Source: Hymenobacter nitidus
GTDB lineage: Bacteria > Bacteroidota > Bacteroidia > Cytophagales > Hymenobacteraceae
Direction of reading: 5' to 3'
DNA length: 64,000 bases
Assembly: GCF_020447315.1 (NCBI RefSeq)
Contig: NZ_JAJADQ010000014.1
Coordinates: forward strand, 87,462 to 151,461
The number at the start of each line of letters is the position of its first letter. Positions within the stretch are counted from its first letter, which is position 1. The position numbers and the translations under genes are program-made. Under the pieces are notes generated by a model, which made no database searches, was not told where the DNA came from, and was given only the letters and a program-made list of their open reading frames with translations. This document shows positions 34,304 through 43,018 of this stretch, in pieces.

Positions 34304-35746
34304 ATGCATAACGAGTATATTTCGGACCTAACCCCAAACCTACCCTTTCCCGTGCACTTCTCTATCCAAAACATCCTCTTCTTGCTCGTCGCGCTGGCAG
34401 GCTTCGGTCTGTTTGTCTGGCAGATTCGCAAGGTTCGGGCAAATATCCTCGTCGGGCGCGACCGGGATATGTCGGGCAACGTCAGCGAGCGGCTGAACAA
34501 AACCCTGCTGGTGGCTTTCGGCCAGCAAAAGATGTTTAAGCGCATCACTCCCGCCCTGTTACACCTGATTGTGTACGTGGGTTTCATCGTCATCAACATC
34601 GAGGTCATCGAGATTATGATTGATGGCCTCTTTGGCACCCACCGCGCACTGAGCTTCCTAGGGCCGCTCTACAGCCTGCTGGTCGGTACCAACGAAGTCC
34701 TCGGCGCCCTGGTAATCGTGGCCGTTATAGCGTTCTGGTGGCGCCGCAACGTGGGCGTAGTACGCCGCTTCACCGGCCCCGAGCTGCGCATGTGGCCCAA
34801 GATGGACGCCAATATCATTCTCTACGTCGAGGTGATTCTGATGGCGGCCCTGTTCACCATGAATGCCGCCGACCTGAAAATGCACCAGCTGGAAGGCGTG
34901 GACCTGCCCGGCGCTTTTCCTATCAGCTCCCTGCTCACCGGTCTGCTGCCTGATAACGTGGACGCGCTGCATATCCTGGAGCGCGTAGGCTGGTGGGCGC
35001 ATATCATCGGCATTCTGTGCTTTCTGAACTACCTGCCCAGCAGCAAGCACTTCCACATCATTATGGCGTTTCCCAACGTGTACTACTCCCGCCTGGTACC
35101 GCAGGGGCAGTTTTCCAACGTCGACAGCATCACCCACGAGGTGAAGGCCATGATGGACCCCAGCTACCAAGTGCCGGCCCCGGCTACCAATCCCGATGGC
35201 TCGGCTATGGCTCCTACGCCTTTCGGGGCCAAAGATGTGGACGATTTGGCCTGGACCAACCTGCTGAACGCTTATTCCTGCACCGAGTGCGGCCGCTGCA
35301 CTTCGGTGTGCCCCGCCAACATCACCGGCAAGCTGCTCTCGCCCCGCAAGATCATCATGGATACCCGCGACCGGGTGGAGGAGAAGTACAACTCGCCGCT
35401 GATTTTTCAGCCCAACCTCTACGGCACGGAAGCCAAGCACGCCGAGCAGGAAGTGCTCGACAAGGACAGCCACACGCTGCTGCGTGGCTACGTGACGCCC
35501 GAGGAGCTGTGGGCCTGCACTACCTGCAACGCCTGCGTGGAAGCCTGCCCGGTGAACATCAACCCGCTGGAAAGCATCATCGAGATGCGCCGCTTCCTGG
35601 TGCTGGAAGAGTCGGCGGCGCCCAACTCGCTGAACGTGATGTTCTCCAACATCGAGAACAACGGTGCGCCCTGGGCCTTTTCGCCTTCCGACCGGTTCAA
35701 CTGGGCCGACGACCTGCACGTAGCCGAAAAGGCGGTGCAGGCCTAA
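34304..35746 (+). CDS. Membrane ferredoxin protein, cytochrome-b-like plus 2[4Fe-4S]
   Basis: 480 residues. About five hydrophobic helices (20-40, 82-108, 118-145, 165-185, 230-250) contain His residues (for example in ALLHLIVY and WWAHIIG) that could bind heme b, as in NarI/DsrM/HdrE-type subunits. The C-terminal part has two [4Fe-4S] motifs: C326, C329, C332, C336 (CTECGRCTSVCP) and C405, C408, C411, C415 (CTTCNACVEACP). It therefore resembles an HdrE/DsrM cytochrome fused to HdrC. The next gene encodes the HdrB-type partner. It probably moves electrons between the quinone pool and a soluble redox site; donor and acceptor are unknown. Confidence 0.85.
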   Translation: MHNEYISDLTPNLPFPVHFSIQNILFLLVALAGFGLFVWQIRKVRANILVGRDRDMSGNVSERLNKTLLVAFGQQKMFKRITPALLHLIVYVGFIVINIEVIEIMIDGLFGTHRALSFLGPLYSLLVGTNEVLGALVIVAVIAFWWRRNVGVVRRFTGPELRMWPKMDANIILYVEVILMAALFTMNAADLKMHQLEGVDLPGAFPISSLLTGLLPDNVDALHILERVGWWAHIIGILCFLNYLPSSKHFHIIMAFPNVYYSRLVPQGQFSNVDSITHEVKAMMDPSYQVPAPATNPDGSAMAPTPFGAKDVDDLAWTNLLNAYSCTECGRCTSVCPANITGKLLSPRKIIMDTRDRVEEKYNSPLIFQPNLYGTEAKHAEQEVLDKDSHTLLRGYVTPEELWACTTCNACVEACPVNINPLESIIEMRRFLVLEESAAPNSLNVMFSNIENNGAPWAFSPSDRFNWADDLHVAEKAVQA

Positions 35747-35850
35747 CTTAAGAACGCCTCATTTGCTTCTGACAAGTCTTGAATAGAAGGGCAGAAGCAG
35801 GCGGGGCAAGATTCAACAACTAACTACTGACATCTGTCAACCAAGCGTAT

Positions 35851-36753
35851 ATGGCTGAGCAAACTGCCACCCGTCAAATCAACGTTCCTCTCATGTCCAA
35901 TCTGGCGGCAGCCGGGGAGGAGCCTGAAATTCTGTTCTGGGTGGGCTGCGCCGGAGCCTTCGACGACCGGTACAAGCGCGTAACCCGCGCTTTCGTGCGG
36001 ATTCTGGAGCACGCGAATGTGAAGTACGCCGTGCTGGGCATGGAAGAGACCTGCACCGGCGACCCGGCCAAGCGGGCCGGTAATGAGTTCCTGTTTCAGA
36101 TGCAGGCCATGCAGAACATTACCACCTTCGAGGGCTACGGCATCAAGAAGATCGTGACGGCCTGCCCGCACTGCTTCAACACGATTAAGAATGAGTACCC
36201 CGCGCTGGGCGGCAACTACGAGGTGATTCATCACAGCACCTTCCTGCAGCAGCTCATCAATGAGGGCCGCGTGGGCGTAGCCGGTGGTGGCGAGTTCAAA
36301 GGTCAGCGCATCACTTTCCACGACTCCTGCTACCTGGGTCGGGCCAACAACATCTACGAAGCCCCGCGCGACGTGCTGGCCGCCCTGGATGCCGACCTAG
36401 TGGAAATGAAGCGCAGCAAAGCAAACGGCCTGTGCTGCGGCGCCGGCGGGGCCCAGATGTGGAAAGAGCCCGAGCCCGGCAAAAAGGACATTAACGTGGA
36501 GCGCACCGAGGAAGCCCTGGCCGCGCTGGACGGCAACGCGGCCGCCCTGAACAATATGCTGGGCGTGGAAAGCGGCAACGCCGGCGCTACGCCCGTCCCG
36601 CGCAACAGCCAGCAGGGCAGCATTATTGCCGTGTCGTGCCCGTTCTGCATGACCATGATGAGCGACGGAGTGAAGAACAAGGAGCGAGAAAACAATGTGC
36701 AGGTGTTCGATATAGCCGAGCTGATTGCCACGGCCGAAGGGCTGAATGCCTAG
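35851..36753 (+). CDS. HdrB-like CCG-domain (Fe-S)-binding protein
   Basis: 300 residues. The second CCG site is complete: C160, C195-C196 and C263-x2-C266 (HDSC, GLCCG, SCPFC), which binds a [4Fe-4S] cluster in heterodisulfide-reductase B. The first has C33, C68, C105 and C108 but only a single Cys where CC is usual. The spacing from C196 to C263 is about 67 residues against about 35 in known CCG motifs, because of an Ala/Asn-rich insertion (about 226-256). The gene follows the membrane ferredoxin after 104 bases and should form a complex with it. Confidence 0.85.
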   Translation: MAEQTATRQINVPLMSNLAAAGEEPEILFWVGCAGAFDDRYKRVTRAFVRILEHANVKYAVLGMEETCTGDPAKRAGNEFLFQMQAMQNITTFEGYGIKKIVTACPHCFNTIKNEYPALGGNYEVIHHSTFLQQLINEGRVGVAGGGEFKGQRITFHDSCYLGRANNIYEAPRDVLAALDADLVEMKRSKANGLCCGAGGAQMWKEPEPGKKDINVERTEEALAALDGNAAALNNMLGVESGNAGATPVPRNSQQGSIIAVSCPFCMTMMSDGVKNKERENNVQVFDIAELIATAEGLNA

Positions 36754-36806
36754 AGCCGAAGCTCTCCGGGAATAAGAGGCATTAATGCTTCTTATTAAGG
36801 ATAAGA

Positions 36807-36842
36807 AAGCTGCCCCGGTGGAACTTCCCACCGGGGCAGCTT
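36807..36842 (+). terminator. Hairpin after the CCG gene
   Basis: A perfect 15-bp stem (36807-36821 with 36828-36842) and 6-base loop; the T tract is weak, so it could attenuate rather than stop transcription into the next gene. Confidence 0.65.
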
Positions 36843-36947
36843 ATGTTTATAGGCACGGGCCGACGTACTATTGCGTTGCCTGTTGCCCGGCCCTGGTTGA
36901 GCTTATGCCCACCTGGTATCCTTCATTCTTCGGTTTCAACTCCTGCT

Positions 36948-37430
36948 ATGTTTGTTCCCTTCTCTGAGCTGCCCGCTTCGGCCCGTATCTGGATTTATCA
37001 GGCCAGCCGTCCTTTCACTGCCACCGAGCTAGCGCAGCTGGAGCCCGAGCTGCAGCGGTTCGCGGCCGAGTGGACCAGCCATGGCCGCAACCTGGAAGCT
37101 TCGGCCGTTATTCTGCACCACCAGTTCCTGGTTATTGGATTAAACGAGGCTGTAGCCGACGCCAGCGGCTGTTCCATCGACGCCTCCGTGCGCTTCGTGC
37201 GGCTGGTGGAAGAGCAGACCGGACTTCAGCTGCTGGAAAAATCCCAGCTGGCTTTCCTAGTGGATAATCAGGTGCAGCTCATCGACCGGCGGCAGCTGCG
37301 GGAGGCTATTGCTGCTGGGCGACTTACGGCCCAGACACCCTACTTCGACAACACCGTAGCTGAAAATGGCCAGCTGCGGCAGGCGTGGCCAGCCCCGGCC
37401 GCAACGACTTGGCTGGCGAAATATTTCTAG
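36948..37430 (+). CDS. Conserved Bacteroidota protein, often misnamed ABC transporter ATPase
   Basis: 160 residues from ATG 36948 (MFVPFSELPASARIWIYQASRPF); the upstream frame opening at 36843 has no family support. The conserved segments are the N terminus, WTSHGRNLEASAVILHHQFLVIGLNE (about 42-67) and GCSIDASVRFVRLVEEQ (about 75-91). No Walker motif or transmembrane segment is present, so the common ABC name is not supported by sequence. I recall the family beside the Fe-S pair in other Bacteroidota, suggesting a linked role. Function unknown. Confidence 0.8.
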   Translation: MFVPFSELPASARIWIYQASRPFTATELAQLEPELQRFAAEWTSHGRNLEASAVILHHQFLVIGLNEAVADASGCSIDASVRFVRLVEEQTGLQLLEKSQLAFLVDNQVQLIDRRQLREAIAAGRLTAQTPYFDNTVAENGQLRQAWPAPAATTWLAKYF

Positions 37431-37547
37431 CCCGGCGAAATGTTTTTTTGCCTCTGAGTATATTAATAGGTAAACTTAGTATTATTGCTAGGCTCAAATT
37501 GGCATAACGCAGAGCCTTCCACCTTTCCATTCCACCTTCAGACATCC

Positions 37548-39476
37548 ATGAGGAAATTACTGTTTGTGTGCGCCGCAGCAGGTTCGGCTGCTATGCTGAG
37601 CAGTTGTGCTACGACGGGCAGCATGAGTAAAGCCGATAAGCGTTTTGCCCGCGGCGAATACGAAACTGCAATTGAACTGTACAAAGCCGATGTAGCCAAG
37701 GGCAAGAATATCGCCATGGCTAATTTTCGGCTGGCGGAGTCTTACCGACTCTCTAACCGCATCGAGCAGGCTGAAGGCTACTACAAAGCAGCACTGGATG
37801 GTGGCGTGAAAAACCCGGATGCCGCCTTTTATTATGGCCTGGCTCTGAAGGCGAATGGCAAGTTTGACGAGGCTGCTACCCAGTTTGACGCCTATACCCA
37901 GAGCGGCACCAACCGCACGCTGGCGGCCCGGGCCGAAATGGAGGCCAAGAACTCCCGCCTCGGCACCCAGATTGTGGCCATGCAGACCAACAACGAGGTG
38001 ATGCCCCTGGACCAGCTGAATACGCCCTCCGCCGAGTTCAGCGCCACGCTGATGCCGACTACTAAGGAACTGGTTTTCGCTTCGGGGCGGGAAGGCAAGA
38101 AGTACGCTGGCAACGGGGAAGGCTTCAACGACCTGTTCGCCATCAAGTTCGACGACGAGGCCAAGATGACGGGTGGCACCGTGCGCAAGCTGGAGCCGGC
38201 CTTCAACACCGAAGACATGCACGAGGCCAGCGCCACCTACTCGCCCGATGGCAAGATGGTGGTGTTTGCCCGCTCCAACAATGGCTCGAAGAAGGGCTAC
38301 CTGAGCGTTGACCTCTGGGCGTCGTTTTTCAAGAACGGCGTGTGGGAAGAGCCTAAGCTCATCAATATCAACGACCGCACGGCCGACGACTTCGCGCCGG
38401 TTTTCTCGCCCGACGGGCAGACGCTGTACTTCGCCTCGGGCCGCAAAGGCGGGCAGGGCGGCAACGACCTGTACAAAGCCACTCTGGGCGCTAATGGCCG
38501 CTTCACACCGGCCGAAAACCTGGGCTCAGAAATCAATACGCCCGGTAACGAGAACTTTCCGGCGGTAGCGCCCGACGGAACGCTGTACTTCTCCTCCGAC
38601 GGACATGCTGGCTTAGGCAAGCTCGACATTTTCATGGTCGATAAGGGCAAGGTGCAGAATATGGGGGCGCCCATCAACAGCAACAGCGACGACTTTGCCC
38701 CCTTCTTTACAGGCAAGGATATGGGGGTTTTCGCTTCGAACCGCTCCGGCGGCAAAGGCAGCGACGACCTCTACATGTTCCGCAAGAAGCCGCTGAAACT
38801 GGTGACCTTCTACGCCGCTGGCACGCTGGTGGAGCGCAACGACAAAACCGGCGAAACCCTGCCCGTCGCCAATGAAACGGTAGCTCTGTTCGACAGCAAG
38901 GGCCAGAAGCTGCAGGAAGTGACGTCGGGGGCCGACGGTAAGTTCAGCGTCAAGCTCGACTCGGCCGCCGCCAGCTACTCACTGATTGCCGACCGCGCCG
39001 GCTACTTCACGGCCCGCAATGCCGTGAGCACCGTGGGCCGCAAACCCAGCCAGGCCGACCTGCCCAATGAGATGAACGACATCAAGGTGCCCGTAACCTT
39101 GACCCTGACTAAAATCGTGAAGAACAAGGCCATTGTGGTCGATAATATCTTCTACGACTACAACAAGTGGGACATTCGGCCCGATGCCGCCACGGAGCTG
39201 GATAAGCTGGTGGAGACGCTCACCGATAACCCCAAAATCACGATTGAGCTCAGCTCGCACACCGACTCCCGCGGTAAGGATGCTTACAACCAGACTCTGT
39301 CGCAGAAACGCGCGCAGTCGGCCGTAGACTACATCATTTCCAAGGGTGTTGACAAGAGCCGGGTTACGGCCAAGGGTTACGGCGAAACTCGTCCGGTAAT
39401 CAAAACCGCTAAAACGGAAGAAGATTACCAGCGCAACCGTCGCACGGAGTTCAAAGTGACCAAGATTTCGGAATAA
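37548..39476 (+). CDS. OmpA-family lipoprotein with TPR and PD40 repeats (PorE-like)
   Basis: About 642 residues from ATG 37548; lipobox LSSC (Cys 20). Order: TPR region (about 25-120), WD40-like PD40 beta-propeller repeats (about 165-410, with FSPDGQTLYFASGR and APDGTLYFSSDG), a carboxypeptidase-regulatory-like beta domain (about 420-520), then an OmpA peptidoglycan-binding domain (about 530-640, NKWDIRPDAATELDKL, ELSSHTDSRG). This order matches PorE of the type IX secretion system, which anchors the complex to peptidoglycan, but paralogues with the same order exist. It stands alone before a terminator. Confidence 0.85.
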   Translation: MRKLLFVCAAAGSAAMLSSCATTGSMSKADKRFARGEYETAIELYKADVAKGKNIAMANFRLAESYRLSNRIEQAEGYYKAALDGGVKNPDAAFYYGLALKANGKFDEAATQFDAYTQSGTNRTLAARAEMEAKNSRLGTQIVAMQTNNEVMPLDQLNTPSAEFSATLMPTTKELVFASGREGKKYAGNGEGFNDLFAIKFDDEAKMTGGTVRKLEPAFNTEDMHEASATYSPDGKMVVFARSNNGSKKGYLSVDLWASFFKNGVWEEPKLININDRTADDFAPVFSPDGQTLYFASGRKGGQGGNDLYKATLGANGRFTPAENLGSEINTPGNENFPAVAPDGTLYFSSDGHAGLGKLDIFMVDKGKVQNMGAPINSNSDDFAPFFTGKDMGVFASNRSGGKGSDDLYMFRKKPLKLVTFYAAGTLVERNDKTGETLPVANETVALFDSKGQKLQEVTSGADGKFSVKLDSAAASYSLIADRAGYFTARNAVSTVGRKPSQADLPNEMNDIKVPVTLTLTKIVKNKAIVVDNIFYDYNKWDIRPDAATELDKLVETLTDNPKITIELSSHTDSRGKDAYNQTLSQKRAQSAVDYIISKGVDKSRVTAKGYGETRPVIKTAKTEEDYQRNRRTEFKVTKISE

Positions 39477-39499
39477 TACAAAGCCGTATTGTTAGTTGA

Positions 39500-39535
39500 A
39501 AAAGGCCCTGCACAGGATTGTGCGGGGCCTTTTTG
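39500..39535 (+). terminator. Terminator after the OmpA-family gene
   Basis: A stem of about 15 bp with a G-T pair (39500-39515 with 39520-39535) and T tract. Confidence 0.85.
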
Positions 39536-39686
39536 TTGTTTGTAGAACGAGTTTACGGTCGGGCTTCAGCGCAAAAATGCCCGGCAACAAACCCGGAGTG
39601 CGTGGAGTTCCGGAACTGGCACAATCCTTGGATTTATAGCTGATACGGGAGCGGATGGGCCGCTTTCCCCCAAAGCTCTTGTTGCC

Positions 39687-40514
39687 ATGAAAAAGGCGCT
39701 ACTCCTCTGCTTCGGCCTGCTTGTGCTGCTGGCTGCTGATCTTAAAGCCGCTCCGGCCAATGTAAATTTTGCCTCGGAGCGTGGCATTCCCTTTCACCTG
39801 GTATTTGATGGCCGCGCCCTGACCCGCGGCGGGGCCCGCGAAGTGCACATCGACCGGCTGGTGCCCGGCTACCACTGGGCCGAGTTTGTGATTCCGACGA
39901 CCTACGGGCGACCTATAACCTACCGGACCCGGGTATTTCTGGACCCCGGCCTGGAAACAAGCTACGTGCTGGTAACCCGCCAGGGCTATCCGCCGACGCT
40001 GCGCAAAGTAGCTGCCGTGCCGCTGCGGGGCCCCCGTGGTGGGCGCTACGGTGGGCCCGACCCGCGCTATGATGACCGGGGCGGCCGCAACGACGGCTAC
40101 TACGATGACTCGTCGTACGGCAACAGCAATGGCAACAACGGCGGTGGAAACGGCGGGTATTCCAATGGTGACTACAACAACTACCCACCCAACGGCGGCC
40201 AATACCCAGGAGGCGCGACGAGCAGCTACCGCCAGCTACGGGGCCAGGATGTGGATGCTCTGGTGAATACGGTCAAGAGCAAGTCGTTTGACAGCAGCCG
40301 GCTCAGCGTGGCCAAGCAGGCCCTGGAGCAGTCCGTTATTCAGGCCGACGACCTGACTCGCCTGCTGAACACGCTCGACTTTGAAAACTCCCGCGTGGAG
40401 CTGGCCAAGTTTGCCTATCCGCACGTGGCCGACCAGCAGAACTTCTACCGCGTGTATGAGTCTTTCCAGTTTGAGTCCAGCGTGCGGGAAGTGCAGGAGG
40501 CTACTAAGCGGTAG
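39687..40514 (+). CDS. DUF4476 domain protein, secreted
   Basis: 275 residues: signal peptide (about 1-21, LLAADLKAAP), a beta-rich N-terminal domain (about 25-115), a Gly/Asn/Tyr/Asp-rich low-complexity linker (about 118-180) and a C-terminal DUF4476 helical domain (about 185-270: VDALVNTVKSKSFDSSRL, LLNTLDFENSRVELAKFAYP). DUF4476 is common in Bacteroidota; function unknown. The linker is probably disordered at the cell surface. Confidence 0.88.
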   Translation: MKKALLLCFGLLVLLAADLKAAPANVNFASERGIPFHLVFDGRALTRGGAREVHIDRLVPGYHWAEFVIPTTYGRPITYRTRVFLDPGLETSYVLVTRQGYPPTLRKVAAVPLRGPRGGRYGGPDPRYDDRGGRNDGYYDDSSYGNSNGNNGGGNGGYSNGDYNNYPPNGGQYPGGATSSYRQLRGQDVDALVNTVKSKSFDSSRLSVAKQALEQSVIQADDLTRLLNTLDFENSRVELAKFAYPHVADQQNFYRVYESFQFESSVREVQEATKR

Positions 40515-40527
40515 AGCAACTCAAAAC

Positions 40528-40571
40528 CCACAAAAAAGGCTCCTGCAAGATTGCAGGAGCCTTTTTTGTGG
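40528..40571. terminator. Bidirectional terminator (DUF4476 / DUF4293)
   Basis: A perfect 21-bp stem (40528-40548 with 40551-40571) with a 2-base loop between two converging genes, with A and T tracts in the arms. Confidence 0.9.
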
Positions 40572-40589
40572 CTGGAACTGAGCTTGCGA

Positions 40590-41066
40590 CTAGCGGAGCC
40601 GGTCCATAGAGCGCACGAGTTGCTCGTCGCGGCGGATGAAGCGGTTGGCCAGCAGGTTGAGCAGCAAGGCTACCGTAGGCAGGTAGAAGCCGGCTTCGTA
40701 GGTGCCTGGCATCTTGATGTTGAGCATTTGCTCGCCCACGCTGGAATAGTAGAAGCAGGCGCCCAGCGTGGCCGTAATCAGCAGCAGGTTGAGCATGCCG
40801 AGCTTGAGTTGGGTGAAGCGGTTGCGGTACTGGGAAATTTCGAACAGCGCCACGGCCGCCGATACCAGGGCCAGGGCCGCAATGGCGTAGGTATTGGTGG
40901 GCACCGACATGCCCGCGTCGGCGTGGGCATAGGTCAGCTTGGTGGCCGTAAGAACCAGTTCCTGGCCGCTGGCCGGATCAAGTTTGCTCCAGATGGGCAG
41001 GAACACGACGCTAATCATGGCTAAAGCCAGCAGGAAGAGAAATACGCTTTGAATTCTTTGTATCAT
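40590..41066 (-). CDS. DUF4293 membrane protein
   Basis: 158 residues from ATG 41066 (MIQRIQSVFLFLLA); the upstream Met at 41153 would overlap the thiolase promoter region. Four hydrophobic helices (about 5-23, 47-65, 76-95, 118-137) match the DUF4293 four-helix family of Bacteroidota. Function unknown. It is divergent from the thiolase gene. Confidence 0.88.
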   Translation of the reverse strand: MIQRIQSVFLFLLALAMISVVFLPIWSKLDPASGQELVLTATKLTYAHADAGMSVPTNTYAIAALALVSAAVALFEISQYRNRFTQLKLGMLNLLLITATLGACFYYSSVGEQMLNIKMPGTYEAGFYLPTVALLLNLLANRFIRRDEQLVRSMDRLR

Positions 41067-41157
41067 CTTTGTAGGTATGAAACTCTGGCCGGTGCCCAGC
41101 ACCGCGCCGGGCTGGCAAAAGTAGCCAACAACGACCGGAATAACCGCATTCAAGAAA

Positions 41158-42360
41158 ATGCCAACTGCTTATATCGTGGACGCCGTCCGCACCCCCATTG
41201 CCAAATTTGCCGGTGCCCTCAGCAGCGTACGTCCCGACGACCTGGCCGCGCACGTCTTGCGCGAGCTGTTACGCCGAAATCCTTCCGTGGATAAAACGGC
41301 GGTGGAAGATGTGATTATGGGTGCCGCCAACCAAGCCGGCGAAGACAACCGCAACGTGGCCCGCATGGCGGCGCTGCTAGCTGGCCTGCCCATTACCGTA
41401 CCCGGCGTGACCGTAAACCGCCTCTGCGCCTCGGGTTTGCAAAGCATCATTGATGCGTCGCGGGCCATTATGAGCGGTGAAGGGGATATGTACCTGGCCG
41501 GGGGCTCGGAGAGCATGACCCGGGCGCCCTTCGTCATGGCCAAGTCGGAAACGGCTTTCGGCCGCGAGCTGACGGCCCACGACACCACGCTGGGCTGGCG
41601 CTTCATCAACCAGAAGCTCTCCAAGATGCACCACCCCTATGCCATGGGCGAAACCGCGGAAATCGTGGCGCGCAAGTATGGCATCACGCGGCTGGAGCAG
41701 GATGAGTTTGCCTTCAATTCCCAACGCAAATACCAGCGCGCCCTGGAAAAAGGCCGCTTCCGCCGCGAAATAGTGCCGGTATTCGTGCCCAATCCGAAAG
41801 GGGACACCGCTTTGTTCGACACCGATGAGCCGCCGCGCCTGTCTTCGATGGAGAAGCTGGCCAGCATTCGGCCCGCTTTTCAGCCCGTGGATGGCACCGT
41901 TACGGCCGGTAACTCGGCTGGTATCAACGACGGGGCCGCTGCCGTGCTGGTAGTGAGTGAAGAAGCCCTGAAACGCTACAACCTCAAACCCATGGCCCGC
42001 ATTGTGGCCTCGGCCGTGGCCGGCGTCGACCCGTCGGTGATGGGGGTGGGGCCGGTGCCGGCTACCAAAAAGGTACTGCAGCGCGCCGGCCTGACCATCA
42101 ACGACCTGGACCTGATTGAGCTGAACGAGGCTTTCGCGGCCCAGAGCATCGCCTGCGTGCGCGACCTGGAGCTGGACATGGACAAGGTGAACGTGAACGG
42201 CGGCTCTATTGCCATTGGGCACCCGCTGGGCGCGAGTGGGGCCCGCATTACGGCTACGCTGCTGCACGAGATGCAGCGCCGCGAAGGCGCCCGCTACGGC
42301 CTCGTGACGATGTGCGTGGGCGTAGGCCAAGGCGCGGCTACCATCTTCGAAAAACTCTAA
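41158..42360 (+). CDS. Thiolase (acetyl-CoA C-acyltransferase)
   Basis: 400 residues with an intact active site: acylated Cys in NRLCASGLQ (about 91), His in GHPLGASG (about 350) and the second Cys in TMCVGVGQG (about 380). Sequence style (GRELTAHDTTLGWRF, AGEDNRNVARMAALLAGLP) is nearest the degradative 3-oxoadipyl/3-oxoacyl-CoA thiolases. It could cleave 3-ketoacyl-CoA in fatty-acid or aromatic breakdown; the substrate is undetermined. A GNAT gene starts 19 bases downstream. Confidence 0.93.
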   Translation: MPTAYIVDAVRTPIAKFAGALSSVRPDDLAAHVLRELLRRNPSVDKTAVEDVIMGAANQAGEDNRNVARMAALLAGLPITVPGVTVNRLCASGLQSIIDASRAIMSGEGDMYLAGGSESMTRAPFVMAKSETAFGRELTAHDTTLGWRFINQKLSKMHHPYAMGETAEIVARKYGITRLEQDEFAFNSQRKYQRALEKGRFRREIVPVFVPNPKGDTALFDTDEPPRLSSMEKLASIRPAFQPVDGTVTAGNSAGINDGAAAVLVVSEEALKRYNLKPMARIVASAVAGVDPSVMGVGPVPATKKVLQRAGLTINDLDLIELNEAFAAQSIACVRDLELDMDKVNVNGGSIAIGHPLGASGARITATLLHEMQRREGARYGLVTMCVGVGQGAATIFEKL

Positions 42361-42379
42361 CCCAATCCCACGCAAGCCG

Positions 42380-42925
42380 ATGGCCGAATCCCTGCTCCGC
42401 CCGACGCTTGCTGTTCCGCTGAGCGGGGTGCGCCTGCGGCCCTGGCACCTGCACGATGCCCCGGTGTTGGCCGAAACCGCCAACGACCGGGGCATCTGGC
42501 AAAATCTGCGGGACGTGTTTCCGCACCCCTACCGCCTGGAGGATGCCTACTGGTATATCGGCTTGACCACCGACCCGGACTCGCCGGATATTCACCTCGC
42601 CATTGAGGTGGAAGGAGAAGCCGCCGGCGCCATCAGCGTGCTATTCAAGGACGATATCAACCGGTGCAGTGCCGAAATTGGGTACTGGCTGGGGCGGCAG
42701 TATTGGGGGCGCGGTATTGTGGCGGAAGCCGTGAAAGTGCTGACTGACTACACCTTTGCTCATTTCGAGGTGTGCCGTTTGTACGCTGAAATCTTTGCCC
42801 GCAATGCCGCTTCGGCCCGGGTGCTGAGCAAGGCCGGGTACGAGCAGGAGGCCCGGCTACAGAAGAGCATTGTGAAGGAAGGAGAGGTGCAGGATGCTTT
42901 GCTGTTCGCCCGAATCCGGCCCTGA
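42380..42925 (+). CDS. GNAT acetyltransferase (RimJ-like)
   Basis: 181 residues. The acetyl-CoA binding segment is GYWLGRQYWGRGIVAEAV (about 95-112), with the Q/R-x-x-G-x-G/A pattern as WGRGI, followed by NAASARVLSKAGYEQEARL (about 140-158) typical of the RimJ/RimL branch. Targets could be N termini or antibiotics, but no substrate is evident. It follows the thiolase closely and is likely in its operon; truA starts 93 bases later. Confidence 0.88.
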   Translation: MAESLLRPTLAVPLSGVRLRPWHLHDAPVLAETANDRGIWQNLRDVFPHPYRLEDAYWYIGLTTDPDSPDIHLAIEVEGEAAGAISVLFKDDINRCSAEIGYWLGRQYWGRGIVAEAVKVLTDYTFAHFEVCRLYAEIFARNAASARVLSKAGYEQEARLQKSIVKEGEVQDALLFARIRP

Positions 42926-43018
42926 CCTGCTGAGGAAGAACGGCGGACGAACTGGTTTCGGCCAGAAATAGTCTGTTCCATTGCTCACTCGGCATCTAAC
43001 TCATTAACATCTTTTTCA

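Noticed and set aside
41377..42495. 372-codon minus-strand frame over the thiolase
   Set aside because: Antisense of a thiolase with all catalytic residues.
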